From assembly GCF_037042905.1 (NCBI RefSeq), contig NC_087252.1, positions 29,761,994 to 29,825,993 of the forward strand: 64,000 nucleotides of DNA, written 5' to 3'. Made by a program: the position numbers and the translations under genes. The notes beneath the pieces are model-generated. The model was not told the DNA's origin and did no database searches. It worked only from the letters and a program-made list of their open reading frames with translations. This DNA comes from Lytechinus pictus (taxonomy: Eukaryota; Echinodermata; Echinoidea; Temnopleuroida; Toxopneustidae). Shown in pieces: positions 21,226 to 32,572 of this stretch. Positions within the stretch are counted from its first letter, which is position 1; every line of letters starts with the position of its first letter.

Positions 21226-21740
21226 TTTTTATAACTATATTACCTAAAAGTTGTTCTCTACATTTTTTCCTGTCCCTGGTCAGCCCAGTCCGTCCTCACT
21301 ATCGGTACAGAGAGCTCTAAAAGTCGCATTGCGTAAAAATCACAATTTACCAATAAAAGAGTACAGTTTAATTGCTATTTACCAACAAAGATGGTGGAAG
21401 TAAAAAACCGAATCAGTTGGAACAGCCCCGGGTGCCCGACAGTTAATCATTTTTTCCGACAGTCTGCAGTCCAGTTTTTGTTTTCCCTTTCTCTTAAACT
21501 CTTTCTTCCTTTTCCCCTTCGCCCCTTTTTTCTCTCCTTCCTTTTTCCTCTTTTCTTTCCCTTTTTTCGCTTCCTTTTTTTTGCTTGTGACTCGTCAGGG
21601 GGGGGGGGGTGCAGTCTGCTCCCTGCCCCCCCCCCCTTAGGTACGCTAGTGACTATACTAAAAACGCAAAAGAAAACAAAGACATGACGAAGAATAGAGG
21701 GAAGAGAGAAGGAATAAAGTACTGAAAGGGGAGCGAGAGA

Positions 21741-22797
21741 CAGGGGCGGATCCAGCTTTCGCCAATAGGGGGGGCCGAACAATATTTTCATCAACATTTT
21801 TCTAGATTGGCCGCTATAATCTGACTTTTTTGTTGGTTTTTCAGGGGGTAGTCCTAACTAAAGACTGAAGTTTTAAGTACATGTTAATTTTCATTGTTAT
21901 AAACAAGATAAGGTATCTCATGTGGTCTTAATATATAATGCGAGCGCAAGCGCGAGCTTAAATTCTTTGATATTTTATGTCTATAGACCTGAAGTTTCTG
22001 AGGAGATTTTATAATCATGAAAAAAAGATAAGTATCCAACTGAACAATGCGAGCGCGAAGCGCGAGCCGAAATTTTATTATAGTAACGTGAAAAGGGACT
22101 CAATTAAGACCGTTATTTGGTGATTAATGAAGAGGATACAAGTATCACCAATTAAATAATGAGAGTGCGAAGCGCGAGCTCAAAAATTTGGATATTCCGA
22201 CCTGAAAACTGGACAATTTAAGCGCGTTTTTATTTTAATAAAAAACAAGCTGTGTGTCTCAAGCAATTATATGCGAGCGCGAAGCACGAGCTTAATTTTT
22301 TGATATACTGACATGATAAAGGAGCATTTTGACAAATTTTGGTAAGAATGTCCAAAGAGGATAGGTAACACACAAATCAAACAATGCGAGCGCGCAGTGG
22401 GAGCTGAAAATTATATATATATAAACAATTTGTGTAAATCAAACAAAATAATGTAAATCAAACAAAATAATGAAAGCTTGATGTGCGAGCTAAGATATTG
22501 TATGCAAATTGATTTCAGGACTGGATATATAAGTGCCATTTAATCCTCTTGAATGAGATTCATTACACAGGCAATGCGAGCGCGAAGCGCGAGCGAAATT
22601 TTTTGTATAAAGTCTATTTTCCAATTCTTCCCCTCACCTTTTTTCTTGTTTCCTTTCGGCTGGGATCGGGCCGGCCGTTACGAGGCTGTAAATTACACAT
22701 CATGGGTATGATACCTCTTTCTTACTTTTCTTTCTGTACACTTTTTTTCTGCACACTTTTTTTCTGCAGGTTGTCAAAAAATAGGGGGGGGGGGGCC
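21741..22797. mobile_element. Truncated hAT-like element with satellite interior
   Basis: It opens CAGGGGCGGATCCAGCTTTC and contains six satellite motifs (near 21940, 22049, 22163, 22270, 22386 and 22577). Its right portion (22660-22720) matches 2300-2360 reversed, so it is the 2187-3550 family in the other orientation. The right terminus is missing after the G-run at about 22785. 22798-23004 shows no recognisable feature. Confidence 0.7.
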
Positions 22798-25700
22798 AAT
22801 GATAATTTTTAAAAGAATTTATAGAAAAAATTGAAGACAGGTAGATTTCTTTTATACCCAATTTTATGTTCACATGATAGGGTATAGTACATCATGACAA
22901 TTTAGTTTCTCATAAGAATATTGCAGAAAGTGAGAATAAAAAACATGGTTTTTCTCAGAATGGTCCAAAGTGGACCTAAACCCTTTTGCAACTAAACTCT
23001 TCATATGATGAAATGCCTAACCGTGACATAAACTTCAGGCAAACAATGATGAAAAAAGGAACTTATATCGCTGTATGTGTGATTTTCTCTTTTTTGTGTG
23101 GATTTCAAAAAAAATGTTTATTAATGAACCATGCGTTAAACATCACCGAGACTATATAGTCGCAAAAATATGATGTCAGTGGAATAATAACTACTATTAC
23201 TCTTGACAGAGATTCATTTATGCCTCTGCCATTTTCTATCTCTGCGATATTTACCTCTGCCATTTATTTACCTCTGATATTATTACCTCTGCCATTTTTA
23301 CACCGAACCGTGGTAGGAAGTGATTTTTGTCAAAGTGTCAGAGTGTAGTGGAAAGAAAAAAAGTGAAATTGGGGAAAGAATGTATAATAAAGTAAGTAAC
23401 CTGACTTTCATAAATGTCAAACTGTCAAAGCTGAAGTTAGCCCTATTTAATTATTCTTGAATGGGAAGTTTGCTTGCACGTCGATCGGATTATCCAAAAT
23501 ACATGCATGAAATAGCAGTATTGCTGACATTTTATAATTTTATGTTAAACTGCCTTGCTTGTGTGCGTGAAATAAATAGATAGATTGATAGACAGATAGA
23601 GAGAGAGAGGGGGAGAGGGTGGGGGGGGGGGAGGGAGGAAGGGAGAGTGGAGATGGGGAGGGGGTACAGACGAAATTGGAAATATAAATACATGAAACAG
23701 GGAAGAGGACAGATAAAATGAATAGCTATTAGTTGTTATAGTTATAACAATACAATAATTTATAGAACCAATCCCCCAATTAGTTCGAGTTAAAGTTTAT
23801 TTTTCCATTTCCATTATTAACGTTATAAGCAAATACAAATCAAACATACATCATAAATATAAACAAATACAAAAGAAATATGATCACAATGATTACAAAT
23901 CAATACGAGTTCCCAAACATTTGTAAAATATATAGTTTTAACAAAATCTTATATGGAAATGAGGGGATCCACTAAAAAGCATTGCTTGTTAAGCGTGGAT
24001 CCCCTAAGATTATATAAATTATCAAACATTTGAAAATTGGGACTTATTGATTATTCGACAGTGTAGGCGTAAGAAAATACAATTAAGTTAAAATAGAATA
24101 TTGGGAATAATAATAAGATGGTGAGTAATAGCGAGAAATAATAAAAAGATGACAGAGATACGGGACTATACTCAGTGGCGTACCTAGCATATTTCGTCAG
24201 GGGGGGGGGGGGGCAAGTGACAAGGATGATGAGCACGATGGGGGGGGGGGGGTAGTAGGCATCGACGTATAGGCACAATTTTTTCAAGGGGGGCTGATAA
24301 TCATTGCCCGAATATCAACTTCAGTTTTAATTTTCGAGCGAGCGAAGCGAGCGAACATTTTTTCAATTATTATTTAGCCTTTTTACATGATGTGAAACGT
24401 GCAGAAATTATACATTCGGTCATAAAATTACCATTACACGAGGATATTTGGGTACCTCGCAGTCCTCGTTGCTCTGCATTTTGCAGCCCACCCCTCCCAA
24501 GTGTAGGTCTGGAAGTGGCACTGAAGGTGGGAAAGGTTACCCAGGGGCTGCCCAATAAAACAGTTGGGATCTTGCTACTACTGGTATTTGCTATCGGGCG
24601 ATTGCACTTTATTGTCGAAATTAATTCTTTTTTGGTATATCATTCGAGAAATGAAATGTATTGGATCGTGATCGATATATATTTCTCATCAAGTGGTAAT
24701 TGCAATGTTTATATCAAAATACTTCTTTTATTCCTCTTTGAAGGTGTTACATTATGCTCCCAATTCTGCTCATTTGGAGACGTTATAAAAGAGGTATTTA
24801 ACATTGAAATCAGTTGTATTTATGTATTGATTTGCATTTGTTTTATTTCCATATACACAGTTAAAAACAAATATGAATGCACCCATTTACTCATAAAAAA
24901 ATAAATATGAACGTGAAAATATATGCGACAGTAACATGATATATCACTAGATATGGGGAAAATCACTCACTCACTGGCAGGAATGTCAGAAGGTTGAGGG
25001 AATTGAAATTGGAAAAAGATAGATAGGCGGACGAAGGGATCGGGTACATAGGATAGAAAGGGGGGGGGGGCGGTAATAACCAGAGGAATGTGTAAGCAGG
25101 TGTATATAGACCTTTTCCACGGGGGGGGGGGGGGGGGTGGAGGACCTTGATTACCGACAGATGTAGTACCGATTACTGACGTCCGACGACCAAAACTCAT
25201 TTATATCCAACCCAGGGGCAGATCCTGGATTTTCAAGGGGGACATTATTGTTTACAACAAAATTGACAAGCCCCACCCCCAAAAAGTCTTCATGCACTTT
25301 CACTGACACGTGCCTAACAATTTACACTAAAATAATAATTGCGAGCGCAAGCTGATTTTTTTTCTCAAAATCTAGACCTAAAACGATACATTTTGTGCAC
25401 TTAATTATGAAAATGATGGGTATCTTCCTTAATAAATTATGCGACCGCGAAGCGCGAGCTAAAATTTTTGATATTCCTTACTGGACCCTAAACATTCTAA
25501 GCAGTTTTACAGGATGGGTATCTAAACAGTCGTGCGGGCGCGAAACGCGAGCTAAAACTTGATATTCCAACTTAAGAACTGGATATTCTAAGCACTTTTA
25601 GTAACCATGAACAAATTGGTTTCTAACTGAAAAATTAATTGATGCGAGCGCCAAGAGCGAGCTGAAAATTTGAGATATTCCCCCCTGAAAACTGGACATT

Positions 25701-26435
25701 CTAAGCACTTTTTTTAAACTATGAACAAAATGGTAGTTAAAAACAATTAATTGGTGTGAGCGCAAAGCGCGAGCTGAAATTTTTTGATATTTCGACCTGA
25801 AAACTTTACATTATAAACACTTCATTTAATTATGAACAAGATGGAATTTTATGCGAGTGCGAAGCTCGAGCTGGAATTTTTGATATTCCAACCTAAGAAC
25901 TTGATATTCTAAACAATTTCTGTAACCGTGAACAAATTGGTTTCTAATGATATATTTTTGATATCTTTTATTTTTTATATTCCGACCTGAAAACCGGAAA
26001 TTCTAAGCTCCTCATTTAACTATGTACAGGAATCACAGGATGGATATACCTAAACAGTTATATGTGAGCACAAAGCGCCGGCTGAACTATTTGAAATTCC
26101 GACCTAAAGCAAGGTTTCCACTTTGGCGAGTTGGAGTTGCGAGTCATACGCGAGCTGCGCGAGCTCTAACTCGCCTTAGCTCGCACAAGCTCGCGTGAAA
26201 TTTACATTTTTCCCTGGAATTTGCTTGAGTGACAAACGACTCAACATCGAGTTCACTACGCTCGTTGTACGAGTGAACCGAGCGCGAAACGAGTCAGGCC
26301 GAGCTTAGTATGAGTTGCGGTGACCTTTATACGACTTAAAGCGAGCTATGAACGAGTTATAAAGATTTTGTTACGAGTGATAAGAGTTTCATACGACCTA
26401 GGGGTGGGAAATGCACATTTTTGGCACTCAAAGAT

Positions 26436-27550
26436 GGATGCCGGCGGAGGGGGCGTCAACACCAAATCTTAACCGAAGGTTAAGTTTTTGAAATGGCATC
26501 ATAACTGAGAAAGTATTTGGACCTAGTTCATGAAACTTGACCATAAGGTTTATCAAGCATTACAAAATATTCTTTTCGAGTTTCAGGTCACAAGACCAAG
26601 GTCAGAGGTAATTTATGGTCAATGAACGTAGACCATGTTTAGGGAATCAACATCAAAGTCTTAACCTACGGTTAAGTTTTTGAAATGTCATCATAACTTA
26701 GAAAATATATGAACCTAGTTCATGAAACGTGGACATAAGGTTATTAAAGTATATAAACATCCTGCTTGAGTTTCAAGTCACATGACTAAGGTCAATTAGG
26801 GTCAATGGACTTTGGCCAATTGGGGTATTTGTTAAATTAACATTATAACTTTGAAAGTTTATGAATCTGATTCATGAAACTTGAACATAAGAGTAATCAG
26901 GTATCACTAAACATCCTGTGCGGATATCAGGTCACATGTCCAAGGTCAAAGGTCAATGAACTTTATTGATGTTCGGGTGATCTGTTGAATTACCATCATA
27001 ACTTTAAAAGTTTATAGATCTGATTCATGAATCTTAGATATAAGAGTAATCAAGTATTCCTGAACATCCTGTGCGAGTTTTAGGTCACATGACGAAGGTC
27101 AAAGGTCATTTATGGTCAATAAACTTTGGCCATGTTGGGGGTATTTGTTGAATTACCATCATAACTTTGAAAGCTTATGGATATGATTCATCAACTTGGA
27201 TATTAGAGTAGTCAAGTATCACCGAACATTTCATGTCAGTTTCAGGTCACATGACCAAAGTCAAAGGTCATTTAAGGTTATTGAACTTTGGCCATTTTGG
27301 AGATTAATACTATATTACTGTCATAACTTTCAAAGTTTAGATACAGTTTATAAAATGTGGATATAGGGGTAATCTAGTATCACTGACAAGTCTTAGGTCA
27401 AATGATAAAGGTCAAATGTCATTTATTGTAAATGAACGTAGTATTGTATCAATGTATGAATGGTGTTTTTGTGAATAATTATTTTACAATAGTTTTCAGA
27501 GTCAGCACTACTTCTATATTGGATAGCGTGATGCAGAGGCGCTCCACTTG
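26436..27550. mobile_element. Satellite-type element (GGTCAAAGGTCA family) nested in the 3.4-kb transposon
   Basis: It starts GCCGGCGGAGGGGGCGTC and CTTAACCGAAGGTTAAG, runs through about five degenerate 190-bp units, and ends ATAGCGTGATGCAGAGGCGC, matching the end at 61390-61430. Confidence 0.75.
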
Positions 27551-27587
27551 GACCTTAATTGTCCAGTTTGATGTCTTGTTTTTTTAC

Positions 27588-27729
27588 CTTGGCTCTGCTC
27601 GTCATTGACCTCCTCTTCCGTTTCAATTGTCTCTTCCTGCACTTCTTCTACCCTTGTTTGAATGTCATCTTCTTTCGCTGTTTCCCTATCTGAATGGCCA
27701 CAACTCTTGGATCTTTTGGATCGAGGCAT
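27588..27729 (-). CDS. Short charged ORF, possible first exon of a lost transposase
   Basis: The minus-strand start MPRSKRSKSCGHSDRETAKE is followed by an acidic run (EEVQEETIETEEE) and DEQSQ, then a GGTAAAA donor-like site near 27588. It lies inside the 3.4-kb transposon, so it may be the remnant N-terminal exon of its protein. No domain is recognised and it could be chance. Confidence 0.25.
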
Positions 27730-27892
27730 ATTTCTCTCCTTATTTGTTGAAAGTTGTAATAATGCAGTGGAAACAGCCTTTTTAAAAGTACGTGTACATT
27801 GCGTGGGTCAGTTAAAATGTGCTCTCACTTTAAAATAACTCCTCAAAAAAAGTTTGGAAATCCGACTTTAATCAAAACTCCCTCCTCAGTTT

Positions 27893-28920
27893 TAGTAAAT
27901 ATCAATTGTTATTAATATCAATGAATATATCATTTAAGTGTCTTTAAATGATACCCTACATGATATGATTATGGTTCACATGGAGGTGCAGTGCCTTGAA
28001 ATGTAGGGCAAGGTCAAAAATCAAAATTAAGTTGCAAAGAGACACAGTATTGAAAGTCACTGTTCCTTTGATGAGTGAGTATTTTAAGCGGTTTCTTTTG
28101 AGTTTGATCGGTAATCCCGCCTCGGTTTTAGTAAATATCAAGTTGAATTAATATCAATGAATAGATCATTTAAGTGTCTTTAAATGATACCCTACATGAT
28201 ATGATTATGGCTCACATGGAGGTGCAGTGCCTTGAAATGCGGGGCAAGGTCAAAATTCAAAATTTGCAAAATGACACAATATTGAAAGTCACTGTTCTTT
28301 TCTTCCATGATGATGAGTGAGATTCTCAGCAATTGTTTTCATGCACCTTAATATCAACATTCAAATGGAATCAAACACACCTCTGCACAAGCAAACACAC
28401 AACAAACAAACATAAACCACAACAAAACATTATGAAATGAAAAAGCAGGGGTTTGATTTGAATGGATTTTCATCTTTATTGACACAGACAAAAACATCAT
28501 GTTCTGTATTGACCCTTCATGATTACTTATGCTCGTTTTGCAGCTTTTTACTTGAGACCTCATCCAACACTTATTAATTTTGTTCTTTTTTGATGGCATG
28601 ATCATAACAAGCATGGGATCATTTAAAAGAGAATCAAATGATCTTTTGAAAGATATCAAATATGCATTGTGTAAAATTCGGAGTCGGGATAAATTAATGG
28701 CCAAACTCAGATTTCCAAACTTTTTTGCTCGTTTTGCAGCTTTTCAATTCAGACTTTATCCAACACTTTTGAATCCTGCTCTTTTCGTGATGGCATGATC
28801 ATAACAAGCATGGTATCATTGTAAAGAAAATTGAATGACCTTTTAAATGATGTCAAATATGCAATGTGTAAATTTTGGAGTTGGGAGAAATTAATGGCCA
28901 AACTCAGATTTCAAACTTTT
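27893..28920. repeat. Two pairs of internal tandem duplications
   Basis: The block with TCATTTAAGTGTCTTTAAAT and CACATGGAGGTGCAGTGCCT occurs at about 27896-28065 and 28134-28300. The block with GATGGCATGATCATAACAAG occurs at about 28590-28730 and 28785-28920. Both belong to the 3.4-kb transposon interior. Confidence 0.75.
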
Positions 28921-30128
28921 TTTGAGGGGTTTATATGTGGGGAAAATATAGATCACTGGACATTTATCATTCAGCTGGCATGCCTCTGAGCTATTGCAAC
29001 GCACTCGGAATAAACTCATACGAAACTCGCTGTAACTCGGGGTGCTCGATCTAAAGTCGCGCTAATCTCGTGGGCACCTCCATTTGACTCGTAAAACGAT
29101 CGCAATGCTCGTATATCGCTCTTGAAAACTCGGAACGCACTCGCGTATACTCAGATGTGGCGAGTTATTACGAGTTATTGTGAGTTTATCTCGAGCTTCT
29201 TACGAGTTATTGCGAGTGCTGCGAGTATATAACGAGTTTAGGTGAGTTCAGCACGAGTTACAGCGAGTTAGCAAAATTTTTGAACATGTTCAAAAATTTT
29301 GAAACAGCTCACGACTTCAAGGAGAGTTGTCCCGAGCTTGAACGAGCTCCGCCGAGCTCTGCCGAGTTGTCGCGAGTTATCCCGAGTTTCATGGTGAGCT
29401 TTATGCGAGTTATCGCGAGTGCCTCATTTTGGCAACTCGCGATAACTCGCCATAACTCGCGATGTTAACTCGCCAAAGTGGAAACCTTGCTTAACTAATG
29501 AATTGACGCGAGCACGAAATGCGAGCTGGAAATTTTTGATATTTCTACCTGAAAACTAAACATTTGTCCTAGGTATCCAACTAAAAAATTGATGCGAGCG
29601 CGTAGCGCGAGCGAATTTTTTATTGTTATAATTATATTACCTAAAGTTGTTCTCTACATTTTTCCTGTCCCTGGTCAGCCCAGTCCGTCCTCACTATCGG
29701 TACAGAGAGCTCTAAAAGTCGCATTGCGTAAAAATTACAATTTACCGATAAAAGTGTACAGTTTAATTGCCATTTACCATGTTTACCAACAAAGATGGTG
29801 GAAGTAAAAAACCAAATCAGTTGGAACAGCCCCGTGTGCCCGACAGTTTATCATTTTTTCCGACAGTCTGCAGTCTAGTTTTTGTTTTCCCTTTCTTTTA
29901 AACTCTTTCTTCTTTTTCCCCTTCGCCCCTTTTTTCTCTCTTTCCTTTTTCCTCTTTTCTTTCCATTTTTTCGCTTCCTTTTTTTTTTGCTTGTGACTCA
30001 TCAGGGGGGGAGCAGTCTGCCCCCCCCTTAGGTACGCTAGTGACTATAAAAACGCAAAAGAAAACAAAGACATGACGAAGAATAGAGGGAAGAGAGAAGG
30101 AATAAAGTACTGAAAGGGGAGCGAGAGA

Positions 30129-32199
30129 GGAAGAGATTGAGAGGTCAAAGATAAGTTTGTAAGTTAAAATTTGTAATGTAAAAATGCCGTAAAAGATGAG
30201 TGTGCTTGTCTATTTTTTTCGTGGACGAAATTTCTTTAATTTTTGGTTGAAAATCCTCCTTTTGATTGCTTGTCAATCTTTTCCTCGGGAAAATGTGCCC
30301 CCCCCCTTGGAAATCCTGGATCCGCCCCTGATTTCAGCATTTCTTTTGGTATTATAATGTATAGTTAGAGGCCTACGTTAGCTTGACGTGGGAAACTTAT
30401 ACTAGGCCCGTTTTTACGTTTAAAAATATAAAAGCTAACGAGATTCTACAATCTTATGGGGCGAGGTATTCCGATATGCATTGTGTTATAGGCGAGATGA
30501 CGTCATCACTCGTCATATAGCTCAGGCCTCAATGAAACAATTAACGAAACAACAATACAACACGAGAAGAAGACAACCGTGGCTGTGGCGACCGTGGAAG
30601 CTGGAGACATCCCTTGTCAATGCATGCTCATCTATATATTATCAGGGATGGGTGGGGGGGGGGGGGTGGGGCGCAACCTTAAGTGAGGTAGGCAGGGGCC
30701 GCGGAACCAGGGGGGAGGAGCTTCAGCCCCCGCATTTTTTTCTCCAAAACCATGCATGTACAAAAACGTAAAAAAAGGACCATCTGATTTTTACTTTTTG
30801 CATGGTCAGCCCCCCACTTTCAGCTCAGCCCCTTCCCACTTTCAAAACCGCTCCGCGGCCCCTGGTAGGCCCTACATAATATAGCGTTTCTATAGCCGAT
30901 GACACGACGACGACATTTTGTTCCGGCGACAATTGCTCCGGAATTTTTTTCGTCAAGATAGTAGGGTTAAGGTTACAATATTGTTAGGATTAGGTATAAT
31001 TATATAGAATAGGATGCAGTGTTATTTAAATCTCGGGGTTGAAGTTGACCATTCCATAAGTGTGTGGAACTTGCAGCGGAGCAAATGTCGCCGGAGAAAA
31101 TGTAATGGAACCTAAGGCCCTATATATGCCCTTATTTTAGTTAGTGGCATAAAGTTGGGAGCAAGCGAAGACTTGCCATTTCTGAAATGAAAATAAAATT
31201 TTGTGATATATTTTGACACAATCTTAATTGCGTGCAACAGCATTTTCCCTTCCTCTTGTCCTTCCCACTCCCTCTCTCTCGCTCTCTTTTTTTTTTTTTT
31301 TTTTGGGGGGGGTCGACATTTTTGTGGTGATCGAGGGGGGGGGGGGGGTGGCAGAGTAGCTGACTACAGGGTATTCCCTTTCTCCTTCTTTCCGTACCAC
31401 TTTTTAGGGGGGGGGGGGGAGCTTTTCATTACTTTCAAAACGTAGGTGAGGGGAGGGGGTTGGAGGAGGGGGTCGGGGTGTTCACCTTTTTACCGCCTAG
31501 CTGTGATGCTTGTTTGTAAGAAATGATCATTATAAAAATTAAAATATAGGCCGACAATAGCTATATGAAAAAAAATGGACCTAATTTCCAAACTGGGCAA
31601 ATAAGTTTTGTATATTGCAGTTTAATTTTTTGCCCATATCTTCATAAATCAAAGGGATAGCGGGGGGGGGGGGATAACGAGTGTATTTCGTCACAATTAA
31701 GAATTTTGAATATTCTAAAGTAAGGGCTTAATTTCGATTCGTGTTCGCCCCCCCAAAAAAAAAAAATTTAAATTTGGGACCATTGAAAAATATAGGCATA
31801 CTAGTAGGTCTACAGATGGGGCAAGCCCCCCCCCCAAAAAAAAAAAAAAAAAATCACGACCAAGTAAAAATAAGAAATAACGGGGAAAAAAGAAAGAGAG
31901 AAAGGTGAAATCGGGTGAAATATGGTATTATGGTATTATGGTAGTATGGGTTCTCTTTTTTCATTTCTGTATATTAATTTTTTGTGTTTTGCTATACATT
32001 GTAACTTTTGTTAAATTTTGAAATGAAAAAGAATAAATGCAATCAATCAATCTATTATTTTCTAAACATTCTGTCAAAATCTGTCACAAAATTGGATTTT
32101 CGTATGCAAAGGCACTTTTTTTTGCTCGCTCGTTATAAAACTTCTCAATACGCCATATATCGAGCCCCTCAATTTTTTGGGCTTATTAGGCTACGACTT
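30129..32199. other. Low-complexity intergenic stretch, no gene seen
   Basis: G-runs and pyrimidine or A-runs (30655, 31260-31460, 31740-31850), and a solitary hAT-like right end CTGGATCCGCCCCTG near 30322. The ORFs present are short and repetitive. Confidence 0.6.
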
Positions 32200-32437
32200 G
32201 ATCATTGACAGAGTGAAAGACTCGTAGTGTTGCTAGGCGATCGAACGCTACCGAATTACGTACATGTTATTCCCAGCCGTCGACGGAATGCCCGGCGGAA
32301 TGCATACGTGCATACACTATGCAAGTGTCCGTAACTCTCGATCGCTCGCTTGCTCGCTCGCGCCGCGCACGTACGTACGTACGTACGTGCGCCCCATATT
32401 GCAAAATGAAAATAAAAATCGATCATCAGCAAAGAAA
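32200..32437 (+). promoter_or_regulatory. Candidate promoter and 5' UTR of the TMEM145-like gene
   Basis: CpG-rich compared with its surroundings, with GATCGCTCGCTTGCTCGCTC and a 24-bp perfect palindrome made of ACGT repeats (32367-32390) ending 47 bp before the ATG. No TATA box at a convincing distance is seen. The call rests on position and composition only. Confidence 0.35.
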
Positions 32438-32572
32438 ATGGCGCAGCTAGTCAGAAGAACGAAGGGCCAAATCTTCGTTGTTCAACAATTTTCACTATTT
32501 CTTGCCATATTAAGTTCATTATTACAGAGTACATTATGTCTATATCAAGAAGGTCGAATAGAAACAACCGAT
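32438..32572 (+). CDS. TMEM145: TMEM145-like exon 1 (signal peptide)
   Basis: ATG to GAT, 45 codons, phase 0, then a GTAAGT donor. It encodes a basic N terminus, the hydrophobic FSLFLAILSSLLQSTLCL and then YQEGRIETTD. It is followed by a 14.2-kb intron. A start further upstream is not needed because this gives a normal signal peptide. Confidence 0.85.

Larger units (their letters stand above)
18919..21651. mobile_element. hAT-like element, 2.7 kb, in duplication copy 1
   Basis: Left end CAGTGGCGTACCTAG, right end CTTAGGTACGCTAGTG, flanked by ACTATACT on both sides (18911-18918 and 21652-21659), a perfect 8-bp target duplication. The interior holds about nine GAGCGCGAAGCGCGAGC satellite units spaced about 100 bp apart (20290-21215) and pyrimidine-rich DNA. 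No transposase ORF survives, so it is non-autonomous. Confidence 0.85.
17174..21740. repeat. Segmental duplication, copy 1
   Basis: It starts at ATATGATGAAATGCCTAACC and ends at GGGGAGCGAGAGA. Copy 2 is 23005-30128. The two align nearly base for base over about 3.7 kb once three presence/absence differences are removed: about 570 bp at 17370-17940 (only here), a 187-bp MITE (only here) and a 3.4-kb element (only in copy 2). Between 16260 and 17173 I see no gene. Confidence 0.9.
26107..29492. mobile_element. 3.4-kb inverted-repeat transposon with CGAGTT-type subterminal repeats
   Basis: AAGCAAGGTTTCCACTTTGG continues to GCGAGTT at the left and is mirrored perfectly over 26 bp at the right end. 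Both flanks hold dozens of degenerate CGAGTTA, GCGAGCT and CGAGTT motifs (26140-26400 and 29000-29470). About 50 bp present in copy 1 are missing at the insertion point, and no clear target duplication is seen. The interior includes a satellite-type element, tandem duplications and a short basic/acidic ORF. The superfamily is not recognised. Confidence 0.85.
24173..30042. mobile_element. hAT-like element, copy 2, interrupted
   Basis: Same termini as 18919-21651. The left target duplication ACTATACT is intact (24165-24172); the right has lost its last two bases (ACTATA at 30043). The interior is split by the inverted-repeat element at 26107-29492. Confidence 0.85.
23005..30128. repeat. Segmental duplication, copy 2
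   Basis: Direct copy of 17174-21740. It contains the duplicated minisatellite (23216-23304), the LINE fragment (23783-24015) and the hAT-like element (24173-30042), and is enlarged by the 3.4-kb insertion at 26107-29492. Point differences and changes in G-run length are scattered through it. Confidence 0.9.
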
